Below, piece after piece: positions 9,299 to 18,452 of a stretch of 64,000 nt of DNA (the first letter of the stretch is position 1; each line of letters opens with the position of its first letter). The position numbers were made by a program, and so were the translations under genes. The notes under the pieces were generated by a model. That model saw only the letters and a list, made by a program, of their open reading frames with translations, searched no databases and had not been told where the DNA came from. Source of the stretch: Gracilaria domingensis (lineage: Eukaryota; Rhodophyta; Florideophyceae; Gracilariales; Gracilariaceae); NCBI GenBank assembly GCA_022539475.1, contig VCMS01000044.1, positions 124,001 to 188,000 of the forward strand. Direction: 5' to 3'.

Positions 9299-10102
9299 TT
9301 AGTGTTTTGCTCCTTTGCCATTGGGGTCGTCATCGGTCATTACAGTCTCCACCGGGGTCTCCTTCTCCTCGTTACCAGGACTGACAACCATTTGGTCTTT
9401 GCTATGATTGGCCTTTCGGGCTGGTGGTGCAATATCACTCTCCGCGGGTCTCTTCTTGTTGTTAGGAGCCAACCCTCTAATAGTGAGATCATACATTATA
9501 TTTTCCATATGGTTGACCTCGTATTTGACTCCGTCGTACTTTTTTCGCAAGAAGTCGTTCTTGAGATTAAGCTGCTTTAGGCCATCGAATACGTATGAGG
9601 CAAAACGAAAGCATACAATCGGAATCTCGTAATCTTGGCGAATGACACGATTTCGAGATATGCGAGTAAGTTCCGACAAAGACTGGCATATTCCACCAAG
9701 GTAGTGCTCGAGAGGGATGTGAATGCTGGCCCCAATCTTAGCGCTGATTTCGTCGAGTTGCGTCAAGTTTCCGCCCGATAATGCATCGACGACGGCGCAG
9801 ACCATGGCCATCGATTGCAGCTGATGATGCCAGAAATCGACGTAGCGGTGAATACATCCAGGTTCAGAGGGCAATACGTCCTCGATTGCCTTCACGGCAG
9901 GTCCAGTCTTCAAGAGTGCTTTCTTGACCTCTTCTATCCCGTCTGCAAGATCTGAAGATCTCACAAGAGTTTGAACCGAACGTACGGCCGAATGTATGAC
10001 AATATCAGCTTCGTCGCGTTTCGCACGTATTCTATCACGAACCACATCCTGAGCAGCGAATGCATCGCTCAACGAATCAAATACATTACTCACCTCCGTC
10101 AT
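9299..10102 (-). CDS. TSN: translin, RNA/DNA-binding component of C3PO
   Basis: 267 residues from the ATG at 10102; an in-frame TTG four codons earlier is not a plausible start. The all-helical translin fold is covered along the whole length, with the diagnostic IPLEHYLGGICQSLSELTRISRNRV block and the C-terminal LKNDFLRKKYDGVKYEV...MYDLTIRGL block. Translin forms octamers with TRAX; the complex (C3PO) processes RNA, including tRNA leader fragments and small-RNA passenger strands. Translin is the non-catalytic, nucleic-acid-binding subunit; TRAX is not seen in this window. The C-terminal 40 residues are a charged, disordered tail (NKKRPAESD onward) that makes the protein about 40 residues longer than animal translin. 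Convergent with the mitochondrial carrier. Confidence 0.92.
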   Translation of the reverse strand: MTEVSNVFDSLSDAFAAQDVVRDRIRAKRDEADIVIHSAVRSVQTLVRSSDLADGIEEVKKALLKTGPAVKAIEDVLPSEPGCIHRYVDFWHHQLQSMAMVCAVVDALSGGNLTQLDEISAKIGASIHIPLEHYLGGICQSLSELTRISRNRVIRQDYEIPIVCFRFASYVFDGLKQLNLKNDFLRKKYDGVKYEVNHMENIMYDLTIRGLAPNNKKRPAESDIAPPARKANHSKDQMVVSPGNEEKETPVETVMTDDDPNGKGAKH

Positions 10103-11053
10103 CGTAAGTGCCAATGAGGTTATCGCTAAAGCCGAATGGTCCCGCGACCTTGAGGTGACCTTTTGTTGAGTTGAGGGTGCACCGACTGGGGATATCTCAG
10201 CTAGACACAGCTTGTAGCTCGGTGTACCTGGCGGAACAAACGAGCAGGTCGCCTTGCTATTGATCTTCTGCAGATGATCCGGCTTACCAGGGGTAATCCA
10301 ACGATGTAGTCCCCACTTGGGACAAAGTACCGTGTACAGTTTACAGAACAGTGAAGAACCGGCCCGATAGGTCCAAATAACATCATCACATGGTGTGATT
10401 CTGAATTTCAGAAATTCTGTGAATCATTCATGAATGCATCCCATTGTGCAGCACAATTTGTGCGGAGCCGAATACAGGGGTAGTCCTCAATAATTCTTGT
10501 TTCCTGGAAAAGATCGAGAGCGGAAACCCTTGGGTTCGATCATGCGTTCAACGTGATATTCACTTCCTGATCACAAGATATACGTTGTGTGAGTCACCGT
10601 GAGAAACAAGTGAAGACAACTTTGTAGGCTGAATGCGAGCCAGGTGGCGCATAAAATCTTTCAGTGTGAAAATTGCGGGCACCAGTTGCGTATCGGGGTA
10701 CGCAGCAGTTCTGCGGTATAACAAAACGAGGTCTTTGATTGCCGTTAGTCACAGGAGACTCTCCCGAAGGTGTCTCTCGGTTTTATTTCAGTTCGTGCTC
10801 GTCCTGGATACGATGGTTGAAAATTACGTTCCGGCGCCAACAAGACTCGGGGCAAAACTGTGTTTCCCTTGGCCATCTTGATTACATAGTTTCATTCTTC
10901 TTTGGAGGCGACGTAGCATGCATTAGTTGTATAGAAAAGGCAAAGAAGAAGGCGTCAGTGGAGTGAAACAGCATATCAGCAATAACAAAAACGCTTTGAA
11001 GGATAATAATTGTGGCTTGTGAAGAGTAGGTTGGATTGGCGCATCACTGCCGC
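10103..11053. other. 0.95 kb intergenic stretch, no gene recognised
   Basis: It lies between the start of translin and the stop of the upstream minus-strand orphan. It should hold the translin promoter. I see no conserved protein, RNA gene or clear repeat. Confidence 0.45.
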
Positions 11054-11527
11054 TCACCCAGGCTGAATAAAAGACGCGCAAATCTTTTTGTCAATCAGCG
11101 CTCTCCTCTCGCAAGCTCTTCTCTGCATGATAGACTTCTTGAACGCCGAATGACACCTAGACAGGAACAAGCTCTTCAGCTTCTCAACAGTATAGTCTTG
11201 TTTCAATGCCTCTCTGAAACGTGTTTCATCAGCATGAGGCGGAATATATTCGGGAGCGACACAAGGAAGCCCCCAATCGCCGTCGGAGATGCGAGGCGCA
11301 GAGGATAAACCAAGAGCCAAATGTACTCTCAAGGACCCGTACAGAAGGCCGTCAAGTGGTTGAATTGCGTCGACTTCACTTGCGGAAGGGTGTGCTTTCT
11401 GGCTGAGAGACTGATGCAAATGCATTGGTGCGGAACCGTTTGGCCTGGCATGCTGAACATTTGCAGCAGGCGGCGGCGGCTTTGGCTGTGCTGGTGACGG
11501 GTTTGTTGGTGCGTTCCTTTGTGCCAT
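11054..11527 (-). CDS. hypothetical protein, 157 residues
   Basis: The frame starts at an ATG and is not recognised as any family. Residues 1-50 are rich in Pro, Gln, Ala and His and probably disordered. Residues 55-157 look like a folded domain: GLLYGSLRVHLALGL, then GDWGLPCVAPEYIPP, then a Lys/Arg-rich helical part (TVEKLKSLFLSRC, ACERRALIDKKICASF). No signal peptide, membrane segment or metal-binding motif stands out. The next gene, eL38, is divergent, and a palindrome cluster lies between them. Support for coding comes from the codon-like pattern, an ATG start and the position between two real genes. It could be a lineage-specific gene. Confidence 0.5.
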   Translation of the reverse strand: MAQRNAPTNPSPAQPKPPPPAANVQHARPNGSAPMHLHQSLSQKAHPSASEVDAIQPLDGLLYGSLRVHLALGLSSAPRISDGDWGLPCVAPEYIPPHADETRFREALKQDYTVEKLKSLFLSRCHSAFKKSIMQRRACERRALIDKKICASFIQPG

Positions 11528-11716
11528 TCGACTTCACTCCGAGAACAATGGCTGGGGAGAATCAAAGAGTGAAAAAGTGAAACAGATGCCCTTGTACCGT
11601 GGTACCGATGCGTTCGCTAAGACGGCGACACGGCGCAAGCAGGGAACTGCCGTCCAAACACGGACCGCGAAGTTGGATTGTTGTAGATACCCGTTTAGCG
11701 ATCATGGAAACTTGCG

Positions 11717-11765
11717 ATACTTGAAAATTGCAAGTAGAAAATTTCTACTTGCAATTTTCAAGTAT
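11717..11765. repeat. 49-bp near-perfect hairpin palindrome, 24-bp arms
   Basis: The left arm 11717-11740 (starting ATACTTGAAAATTGC) is exactly complementary to the right arm 11742-11765, with a single base (A, 11741) between them. It is AT-rich, unlike its surroundings, and its right end overlaps the left arm of the next hairpin. Confidence 0.93.
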
Positions 11766-11810
11766 TGAATTATCATTCTTTTAGAAATTGTGTTAATGAT
11801 AATTCAATAC
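11762..11810. repeat. second hairpin, 16-bp arms
   Basis: The left arm GTATTGAATTATCATT (11762-11777) and right arm 11795-11810 are perfect reverse complements around a 17-base loop. It shares four bases with the previous palindrome. The two together look like a small foldback/MITE-like insertion or a cruciform-forming site in the eL38 upstream region. Confidence 0.92.
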
Positions 11811-11818
11811 GTTGCCAC

Positions 11819-11832
11819 GTGCACTAGTGCAC
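11819..11832. promoter_or_regulatory. 14-bp perfect palindrome GTGCACTAGTGCAC
   Basis: A perfect dyad immediately after the two hairpins and about 180 bases before the eL38 ATG. It is flanked on both sides by ACGT-type sequence. It could be a site for a homodimeric factor controlling eL38; this is a positional inference. Confidence 0.5.
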
Positions 11833-12008
11833 ACGTAGTTATTGCATTCCCCCAATTGCTGCTGGCCGCCGACCGCTGACCGTCGACCGTCGACGTTGCT
11901 CCCCAGACGGCAAATCCATCGCGTCCCTCGCTCCGGATCGCACTCGGCCCTCGTTCACTCGCCCATTCCCCACAACCGCTCTATATCCTTTAATACATCT
12001 CCTCGACA

Positions 12009-12399
12009 ATGGTAAGTTGTGCATCTGCATTCTTTTCCTCGCGCCACCAGCTTCAATTCATGATATTGACTCCGTACGCGTACGTTCTTCAATGGATCAA
12101 CTTATTGTAGCCGAAGCAAGTGTTCGAAATCAAGGACTTTCTCCTTGCCGCCCGTCGGAAGGACGCTCGATCCGTGACCATCAAGAAGCAGAAAAGTGGT
12201 GCGCTCAAGTTCAAGGTGCGCTGCTCAAAGTATCTCTACACCCTGGTTGTGAAGGATAACGAAAAGGCCGACAAGCTCACTCAGAGCTTACCACCAGGTT
12301 CGTTACATATTGCCGTTCAGAGATGAAGCAAGGTTTCATTCCTGGTACTGACTGTTCTTGACTCAATGCCTTTTAGGTCTGCAACGTAAGACGGTATAA
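12009..12399 (+). CDS. RPL38: large-subunit ribosomal protein eL38 (three exons)
   Basis: The spliced gene is 12009-12011, 12111-12297 and 12377-12399, giving 70 residues, the same length as human eL38. Exon 1 is only the ATG; intron 1 (12012-12110, GTAAGT...TTGTAG) directly follows it. Exon 2 encodes [19 protein letters not shown] through SLPP. Intron 2 (12298-12376) has a GTTCGT donor and a TTTTAG acceptor, with a TTGACTCAA branch-like element upstream of the acceptor. Exon 3 gives the end GLQRKTV. The match to the family ([36 protein letters not shown]) is continuous across both splice junctions, which supports the intron calls. It is a structural component of cytosolic 60S subunits, and the palindrome cluster at 11717-11832 lies in its upstream region. 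Confidence 0.95.
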
Positions 12400-13044
12400 A
12401 TGACTCTCACTGCGTGATTTACTTCAAACATGTAAAGCTCAGCATTAACCGTTGTTTCTGTTCCGAAGGCAAACGAACGCTTCGCATCCCCCAATCTTTT
12501 TTACATTTGATGAATCCCTCTTTGCTAGTGTTGTATTGGCCTGTTTTTCTATGGTGCGGGTCTAGCCGTCGTACACATGCGTAACTCTTGCGGACCGTCA
12601 ACGCTTCGTAACACTCCGACTGAGTCCATCTTGAGCGCAGAATCAGCTTTCAACTATCTAGCGTACCAGTGGCTCCGTTGCAACAGATGCTGTCAAAGTC
12701 CAAAAAACCGTACTCCAGCTTTAGCTGCAACGGGCACATACGCACGGCAGTGAAAAATGCTCATTGGAACTTGTGTAGCATGTCCCGCATATCGCCGTAC
12801 TTCCTTCACATATTCGTTTCTTTTGTGGTTCCGAAGGAAAGCAAGGAGCTTCTTTTTTCTCGTCGTTGTGAACGCGTGTACGGTAAGCGCAACCCGAACG
12901 GTTTGCTCGCTACGTCCAAAAAGCTATAACAATTCCTTTTTTACCACTGCAACCAGCTGCAATAACGCCCGTGCTACATTAAGCAGCCTACAATATGTAA
13001 TGTGAAAGTAGAGTGTCCGTAAGCTTTTCGGACTGTAGAAGCGC
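12400..13044. other. 0.64 kb between convergent genes, nothing recognised
   Basis: Between the eL38 stop and the kinase stop. It must hold both 3' ends. Short open frames only; no repeat or RNA gene seen. Confidence 0.4.
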
Positions 13045-14064
13045 TTATTTGTTTGACGCGATGCCATTCGTCTTGAATCGTTTCAGGAACTCCGCAAATC
13101 GCCCCTCAGCGAACATTGTGTATGGGAAGTCCACAGCGGAGTTCGTACTCTGCACCAACGCCCAGAACCCCCAGTATAGATGTGTGAGTAATTCGAAATC
13201 TTCTGATTCACGAACTAGATCCCGAACTGCCTCTTCCGAAACACTTGCGCCGCGTTCCTTAAGGTACGTTTCGCAAAACTTGGTCCTGAACTCGAGACCT
13301 GGGTACTTTTCGGGATGCACTCTTCCGTCGATTGTCCCACCCATACACTCACTGAAAAAGTTGGCGATGTCGAATCCACGGTAATTGAAGCTGCTATATT
13401 CAAAGTCAACGATTCTCACTTCGTTTTGCGGTGAAAGCAAGATATTTCCGCAAAGGAGATCGTTATGTGCATAAACAACGGGGCTGCATCGTTTCTCTAA
13501 GCGCGCGCGGACAATTTCAACCCATTCCAAACCTTTCTCAACATTTATTTGTGCTGCTGTTAACCCTTTCTTCGAAAGCTTAAGAGCCTCATTGGACCAT
13601 GCGTCGATATCGTCCCAAACACGAACTTCATCGCTAATGCCCGTCGGTCGAAAGCTGTGCAGGCGAGCCATGGCCTGCGCGACACCGAAACAGACAACGT
13701 CTGTAGTCATTTCATCGAGAGTGATGGGACGAGAGTCAAAGAATTGTTCAACACGTCCATTGCCAAACACAGCATGCAGAGCAGGGGCAATTTCCGTTCG
13801 AGCCAGCTGAGCAAATATCTCATTCTCTTTTGCGCGCTGTTCAGGAGTGAAGACATCCGCACCCCCAAAGATTCGCAAAAGGACCGCCGTTCCATCATCT
13901 GAAGCATGAGATACTTTGAAAATCCGATTTGTGATGCCACCACTAATTTGTTTGATGACTAAAGGGGGTGAAAGGAACGGAACGAGTTTGGGGAGAATGT
14001 TCTCTATATCTTCATGGTTTTGGATTTCTGTTCGAGTATGAGGGATATTCTTCAATGAAATCAT
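13045..14064 (-). CDS. ethanolamine/choline kinase
   Basis: 339 residues from the ATG at 14064 (an in-frame GTG six codons earlier is rejected). It has the choline/ethanolamine kinase fold: the substrate-lid motif ISGGITNRIFKV (about residues 38-49), the catalytic Brenner-type motif VYAHNDLLCGNILL (near 205-218), and the metal-binding IVDFEYSSFNYRGFDIANFFSE (near 227-248), followed by YPG and the helical C-terminus. It phosphorylates ethanolamine or choline, the first step of the CDP-base (Kennedy) route to PE or PC, in the cytosol. The overall pattern and length fit ethanolamine kinase slightly better, but I cannot separate the substrates from sequence alone. Convergent with eL38. Confidence 0.9.
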   Translation of the reverse strand: MISLKNIPHTRTEIQNHEDIENILPKLVPFLSPPLVIKQISGGITNRIFKVSHASDDGTAVLLRIFGGADVFTPEQRAKENEIFAQLARTEIAPALHAVFGNGRVEQFFDSRPITLDEMTTDVVCFGVAQAMARLHSFRPTGISDEVRVWDDIDAWSNEALKLSKKGLTAAQINVEKGLEWVEIVRARLEKRCSPVVYAHNDLLCGNILLSPQNEVRIVDFEYSSFNYRGFDIANFFSECMGGTIDGRVHPEKYPGLEFRTKFCETYLKERGASVSEEAVRDLVRESEDFELLTHLYWGFWALVQSTNSAVDFPYTMFAEGRFAEFLKRFKTNGIASNK

Positions 14065-16862
14065 TTCTGTCGATGATATCACGACACGGGAGCATTGTTT
14101 CGTAAAGGAATCGCACTGTATCCCTCGGAGCGTTTTTTGCCTCTCGATACAGTGCTGTCAATTTGAAGGGACAACGATTCCTCTCAGGATTGGTTGTACT
14201 GTTTATACAATGTAAGTTAGGAGCCTTAGCCTCTCAAGCTTCCTTAGTGAGAAACTCTAGAAAACCGAGTGATGCACATGTACTAGGGCATTCGATGCCG
14301 TCCACACAGACCACGACCCGAGGGGTATCCTTACCAGTGCCTGGCTCACGGTTCCGGCCATACTTTGTCGCATTATAATGTTACTGACATTGAAGCCTCT
14401 AAACGTGACCCCACGGCAAAGCAACCTGAAGTGCTCTCGAAATTGATCATGCGGTACGTCCTTCTTTGCATCTGTGATCTTCCGTATTTGATAAAAGTCG
14501 AGGAAGCTGCATCTCGTGGTTTGAAGTCTCAGCGTAAGTCTCAGTCTGAGGCCTCGTCTTCATCATCATCTTCTTCTTTGTGATCAACTCCCGTCTCTTC
14601 AATTAGCCACCGCAGCGACAACTGCGTTTTACGAACTGCACGCGATCATTTCGGTCCATACGATACAATGGAAGTTGCTACGGATATCCTCATGAAGTAG
14701 ACAGCTTTGTTGAGTGAGGCCTTGGAGCTTCTTTCAACGTAGACTTCTGACGCTCGGAAACAGAGGAGCCCTATGACTACTACGGACCAGCGCTTCATGT
14801 ACTCAACGTTCGGCTTTATGGCACTCCAGCAGCACTCAAGGCATTCAAGTGGATACCGTGGATGGAAGTGAATGCTCCAGAGATTCGTCCTCACACGGAA
14901 GCGGTGAAATCCATCGAAATGCGAAATGCTTGTTTGGACGTCAGAAACGAATGTCTGTTCCCAAGGGCAGGCACAGGCTGCTCGCCTTGAACCTGGTGTG
15001 CCTGAGTTCGATTCTTCTCTGAAGAATCGGGGCGAAACGACAGCGTAGACGGATCTCCAGTGGAGGCTAAGAAGGGACGTCGAAAGAAAGAACTTTGTTC
15101 CCATACTGTAAAGCGAGGTGGCTGGGTGATGTAACGAAATAGCGAGAGTGCGTCAAAAACATCACGAAGAAACGACTCTAGTAAGCGAAAGACAAAACAA
15201 ACAACTATAGACATGATTAATCAGTGACTGCCAAAGTGTTTGGCCTTCATTAGGAGAGAAAGTTATACATGATTAGTGAAGCCCTCCTGCTACTCGGAAA
15301 TAAGGGATAGAGGATCATAGTAAGAAGAAGAAGAAGAAGAAGAAGGGCATGGGACTACTTAAGTCGAGAAGGTTGGTCGGAGAGTGTGAGCATCATCGGT
15401 TCTATCCTTCTAATCGGAATTTATCGAACAGAAATACCTGCTCCATGTGGGAGTACATATACGTGACACAGCTGCAGACTGCCCACTGTACACTGTGTAA
15501 CCAGGCATGTGGCCGTTTTTGTGTTCCCACACCCCAAAGGAGCGCTGGATGGGAGTTTTTTCCAGGGGTTTCTCGGACGGACCTCACTGGGGTCGGAGGA
15601 CGGTGAAAGGCTACGGACTGGTTCTTGCACCTGGTTTCGCCGATTGATATGAGAATTAGCTGGAAAGGGCGTCGCTCATGGTTTCTTGAGTGGCCAACTT
15701 GGTACATGTGAAGCGCCTTGTCGTGGTGCGCCCGTTAGCCGACGGTCCCTGGGGGTTGAATGAAGAAGGAAAGACGAAGGCGATAGGCATCGGTGATACG
15801 GCTACTGAGTGGTGGTCAGTGGCTGCGATGTAGAGGTAATATAGGTCGTTGGGTGTTGAGCAAACCCAGGCGTAGGAGCAAATAAGCTCCACCGTTTCCA
15901 TTAAAGGAAGGAAGTAATACCTGACCATCGATACCTCGAGCACGAACAAAACAACATCCTTGGCTCCTCGGATCGAATACTTAGAAGAATGGTGAGCGTG
16001 GTTGCATAATGGCCTTGATACAACCCCCCATCGACGAAGCAGACAGGCTCTTGCGCAGCGTCTAAAAGTACTTGAAGCAGAGGATGAGAAGCAATGAGTT
16101 TTCCAGTATTCCGGGTCGTCAAGAATCTAATCAAGATCAGAAGCAGAAGCAGAACGGTGAAAGAAAGTCATCATGATTATGCGACTTTTGAAAGCTGCGT
16201 TTGATCTTAATACTGATAACGATCCTGGCAATGCCCCACTCCCGAAACATGGATACGGAAATGAAGGACGGACAGGGAGACACGCAGTGGAAGACCAGCA
16301 GGTCTGCCTGAATTCGCTTAAGTGCAAGGTATCCATCCTGGCGGTTACGCTTGACCTTTTTGCTATTGACCAAAGAGCTTTGACACACTGCATGTTACCA
16401 CCATTGCTTACAATTGTTGGGGGCTGGAGATTTTTAATGCTCGAAACAAGCCCTCCTCAGAAGCAGGAAGTAATCCGTCTTAGGTGTTGGCCTTCCTGGT
16501 GAGAGAACGTTTCTTTCAACAGAAACGCTCTGTAGTATGCCGGAATTAGACTATTACACCCATAAACAGAGAGAGAGTAAGAGTAATCCGTCTTGATTAT
16601 TCTTGACTCACTTCGTGAATTCACTGACAGTTTATCTTCGAAAGAAGGCCACAAAGTATAGAGTTTCCGACAGAACTCGATATCCGACAAGCTTGTACCT
16701 TCCGTACCTTTGGTAATCTGTACGAATCTTTCGCGACCGGCATCGAAGAGCTCTAATCGTTAATCTACAATTCTTCTGCACTTCTTTCTTCTTTAGTATG
16801 GTCCTCTACTCTTTATTTCGAAGTAGCGGGAGAGCTCTTCGTTTTAGACGTAGCTCTCTCTC
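14065..16862. other. gene-poor stretch with decayed coding-like pieces
   Basis: No intact gene seen. The region has short frames with coding flavour that cannot be joined: a plus-strand piece near 14310-14480 and one near 14765-15000 (EEPYDYYGPALHVLNVRLYG and onward). It also has a TCT/TCA repeat near 14555-14580 and an AAG array at 15322-15345. Together with the retroelement remnant immediately to the right it looks like old insertion debris. I cannot name the parent elements. Confidence 0.4.
15322..15345. repeat. AAG microsatellite, eight units
   Basis: Eight uninterrupted AAG units in intergenic DNA. Confidence 0.95.
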
Positions 16863-17321
16863 CTAAAAAAAGGCCAAAAACTTTGACGGCCACTGCCTGA
16901 TCATGTCTATCCTTGTCTTGCCTTTTCTTTCGCCTACTGCGTGTACGGGAAGTTCTCCTCTACGGGATTTGTTTGTGTGCGGGCACCGAAACAGTACGTG
17001 TTGTACGTCTTTGTGCACATGAACGCCACATTCGCACCGAAGAGTCTTCTTGTTCATGTATGAAGATACAGGATGTAGCTGTGAGACATGTGCCGTCGAG
17101 AACTGCGCAAGCACAACTTCTGCCTTTCTTGCTTCGCGAAAGTCGCCTATGACTTCCAAGCACTGTTGAGCGACGGATTTGCTTTTTGCTCTGCACCGCA
17201 AGATCGCTCGCACATCGGAATAGTCTACCGGAACTTGCACTTGCAATAAAAGAGGAATTGACAGACCATTCTTCGCCAATCTACCTTCGGTATCCACTGT
17301 TTCGTTTTGATTCTTCTGCAC
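16863..17321 (-). mobile_element. non-LTR retrotransposon remnant: RNase H end plus CCHC finger
   Basis: A 152-codon open frame encoding the C-terminus of a LINE-type ORF2. It begins with a QNETVDTEGRLAK segment, like the GNE-x-x-D-x-x-A part of the LINE RNase H domain. It continues with a helical linker ending RKAEVVLAQFSTAHVSQL, the counterpart of the LRTGH block that follows RNase H. It then has the terminal zinc knuckle CECGVHVHKDVQHVLFRCP (C-x-C-x8-H-x4-C). No reverse transcriptase or endonuclease is found upstream on this strand, and the frame is broken before 17321, so this is a dead 5'-truncated copy. Its last 30 bases recur at 38237-38266. Confidence 0.75.
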
Positions 17322-17807
17322 TGTCTAAAAAGAACCTCGTGAAGAATGTCTATCGCTGACGAGCATTGAAGGAGGAGCCAAACAGCATCAATGTATGATA
17401 GGTTTTGAAACGGTCTCAAGATGACCTCGTTTTTTAGCAGTACACCCTTTGACGAATCAGGAGTGCTACGTTGGCATCGCCGATGCCGCTCAGATCATCA
17501 TGAGATTCGCACTTTCTCGGTGGCGTCGAGTGCATGACGGATGCAAGCGGAAAGGAAAGGTCAAGGGTATCTTATATTTCATGACATGTTGTTCTCATTC
17601 AAAAACCCTCCAAGCTATCTTGACATTGGAGACCGTTGCCTGTTGACAGGAATCACTAGAAGTGTAGCCTTAGATTGTGTGTATAAAGCTCCTTCGGCGC
17701 TCTCTGCTACCAGCCATATCACGCTTGCTTCTGCCATCGGTTCGTAACCTAAATTTCGTTCCACGACATCACCTTGTAGACAGCTAAATCGAATCGGTGC
17801 GGATATT
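17322..17807. other. 0.49 kb between retroelement remnant and membrane-protein gene
   Basis: It contains the degraded upstream part of the retroelement and then, presumably, the promoter of the membrane-protein gene. No further feature recognised. Confidence 0.35.
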
Positions 17808-18452
17808 ATGTCGCAGTCAAGCACTCCACTTACGCCTCGCCCGGGTATACTGGGCGTGCTTGATTCATCGATTGGACCAAATGCCACCTCGGCCGAACTT
17901 TGGTTGCAGTTCCTGCCTCCCGCAGTTTTCGCGTTTCTTCTTTGCGAGCGTGGCTTGCGTCTAGCGCTCGTGAAAGGTCCACTCCAGCTTGTTATCTACG
18001 CGATTCTCGCCATAGATATGTGGGGCGGCGTGCTGAGCAATGTCACCCAGAGCTGTAAACAATGGTATCATCGAGAAGGTCGTTCTGCAACAGATCATTT
18101 CGCTTTCGTTTCCATTCATCTCCTCCATATAATTGTTGTTTCATTGGTGTTTCGTGGATGGAATCTTTCGTACGTTGTACAGCTGGGTGGGTGGTTGCTT
18201 TGCTCTGCAGTGATTGTTTTGTCCGCGCCTCTTTACTTGAAGAGAGTGGAGGCCATGGTCACGTTTACCGTAGCGTATTACTTGGACTTGTATGTGTGGA
18301 AACCGACACCAGGCTTGGAGTGGTTTGTACCGCTACTGTTTCTCAAGTTATTGTCGGGCCATCTCGTACCGGAGCAAGCTCACCCTGTAGAGGGCCAATT
18401 GGATGAAGAGAGTGGTGAGAGAGAGATACTACTTCCAACCTCATCCACTTAA
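17808..18452 (+). CDS. multi-pass membrane protein of unknown function
   Basis: 214 residues with about six hydrophobic segments: near 33-55, 59-83, 100-121, 124-146, 149-166 and 170-190. Polar loops include the conserved-looking DMWGGVLSNVTQSCKQWYHREGR stretch between the second and third segments, with His in YHREG and IHLLH. The first 30 residues are Ser/Thr/Pro-rich and the C-tail is acidic (DEESGEREILL). The W-GG-x-x-N-x-T...WYHR pattern reminds me of small uncharacterised bacterial inner-membrane proteins, but I cannot name a family. No transit peptide is evident, so location is unknown. The coding call rests on the regular membrane topology and the intact ATG-to-stop frame. Confidence 0.7.
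   Translation: MSQSSTPLTPRPGILGVLDSSIGPNATSAELWLQFLPPAVFAFLLCERGLRLALVKGPLQLVIYAILAIDMWGGVLSNVTQSCKQWYHREGRSATDHFAFVSIHLLHIIVVSLVFRGWNLSYVVQLGGWLLCSAVIVLSAPLYLKRVEAMVTFTVAYYLDLYVWKPTPGLEWFVPLLFLKLLSGHLVPEQAHPVEGQLDEESGEREILLPTSST

Noticed and set aside
14310-15000. Plus-strand frames such as HYNVTDIEASKRDPTAKQPEVLSKL and EEPYDYYGPALHVLNVRLYG as exons of a gene
   Set aside because: They lie in different frames with stops between and no GT-AG pairs that restore a continuous protein; perhaps remnants, but no parent family recognised.
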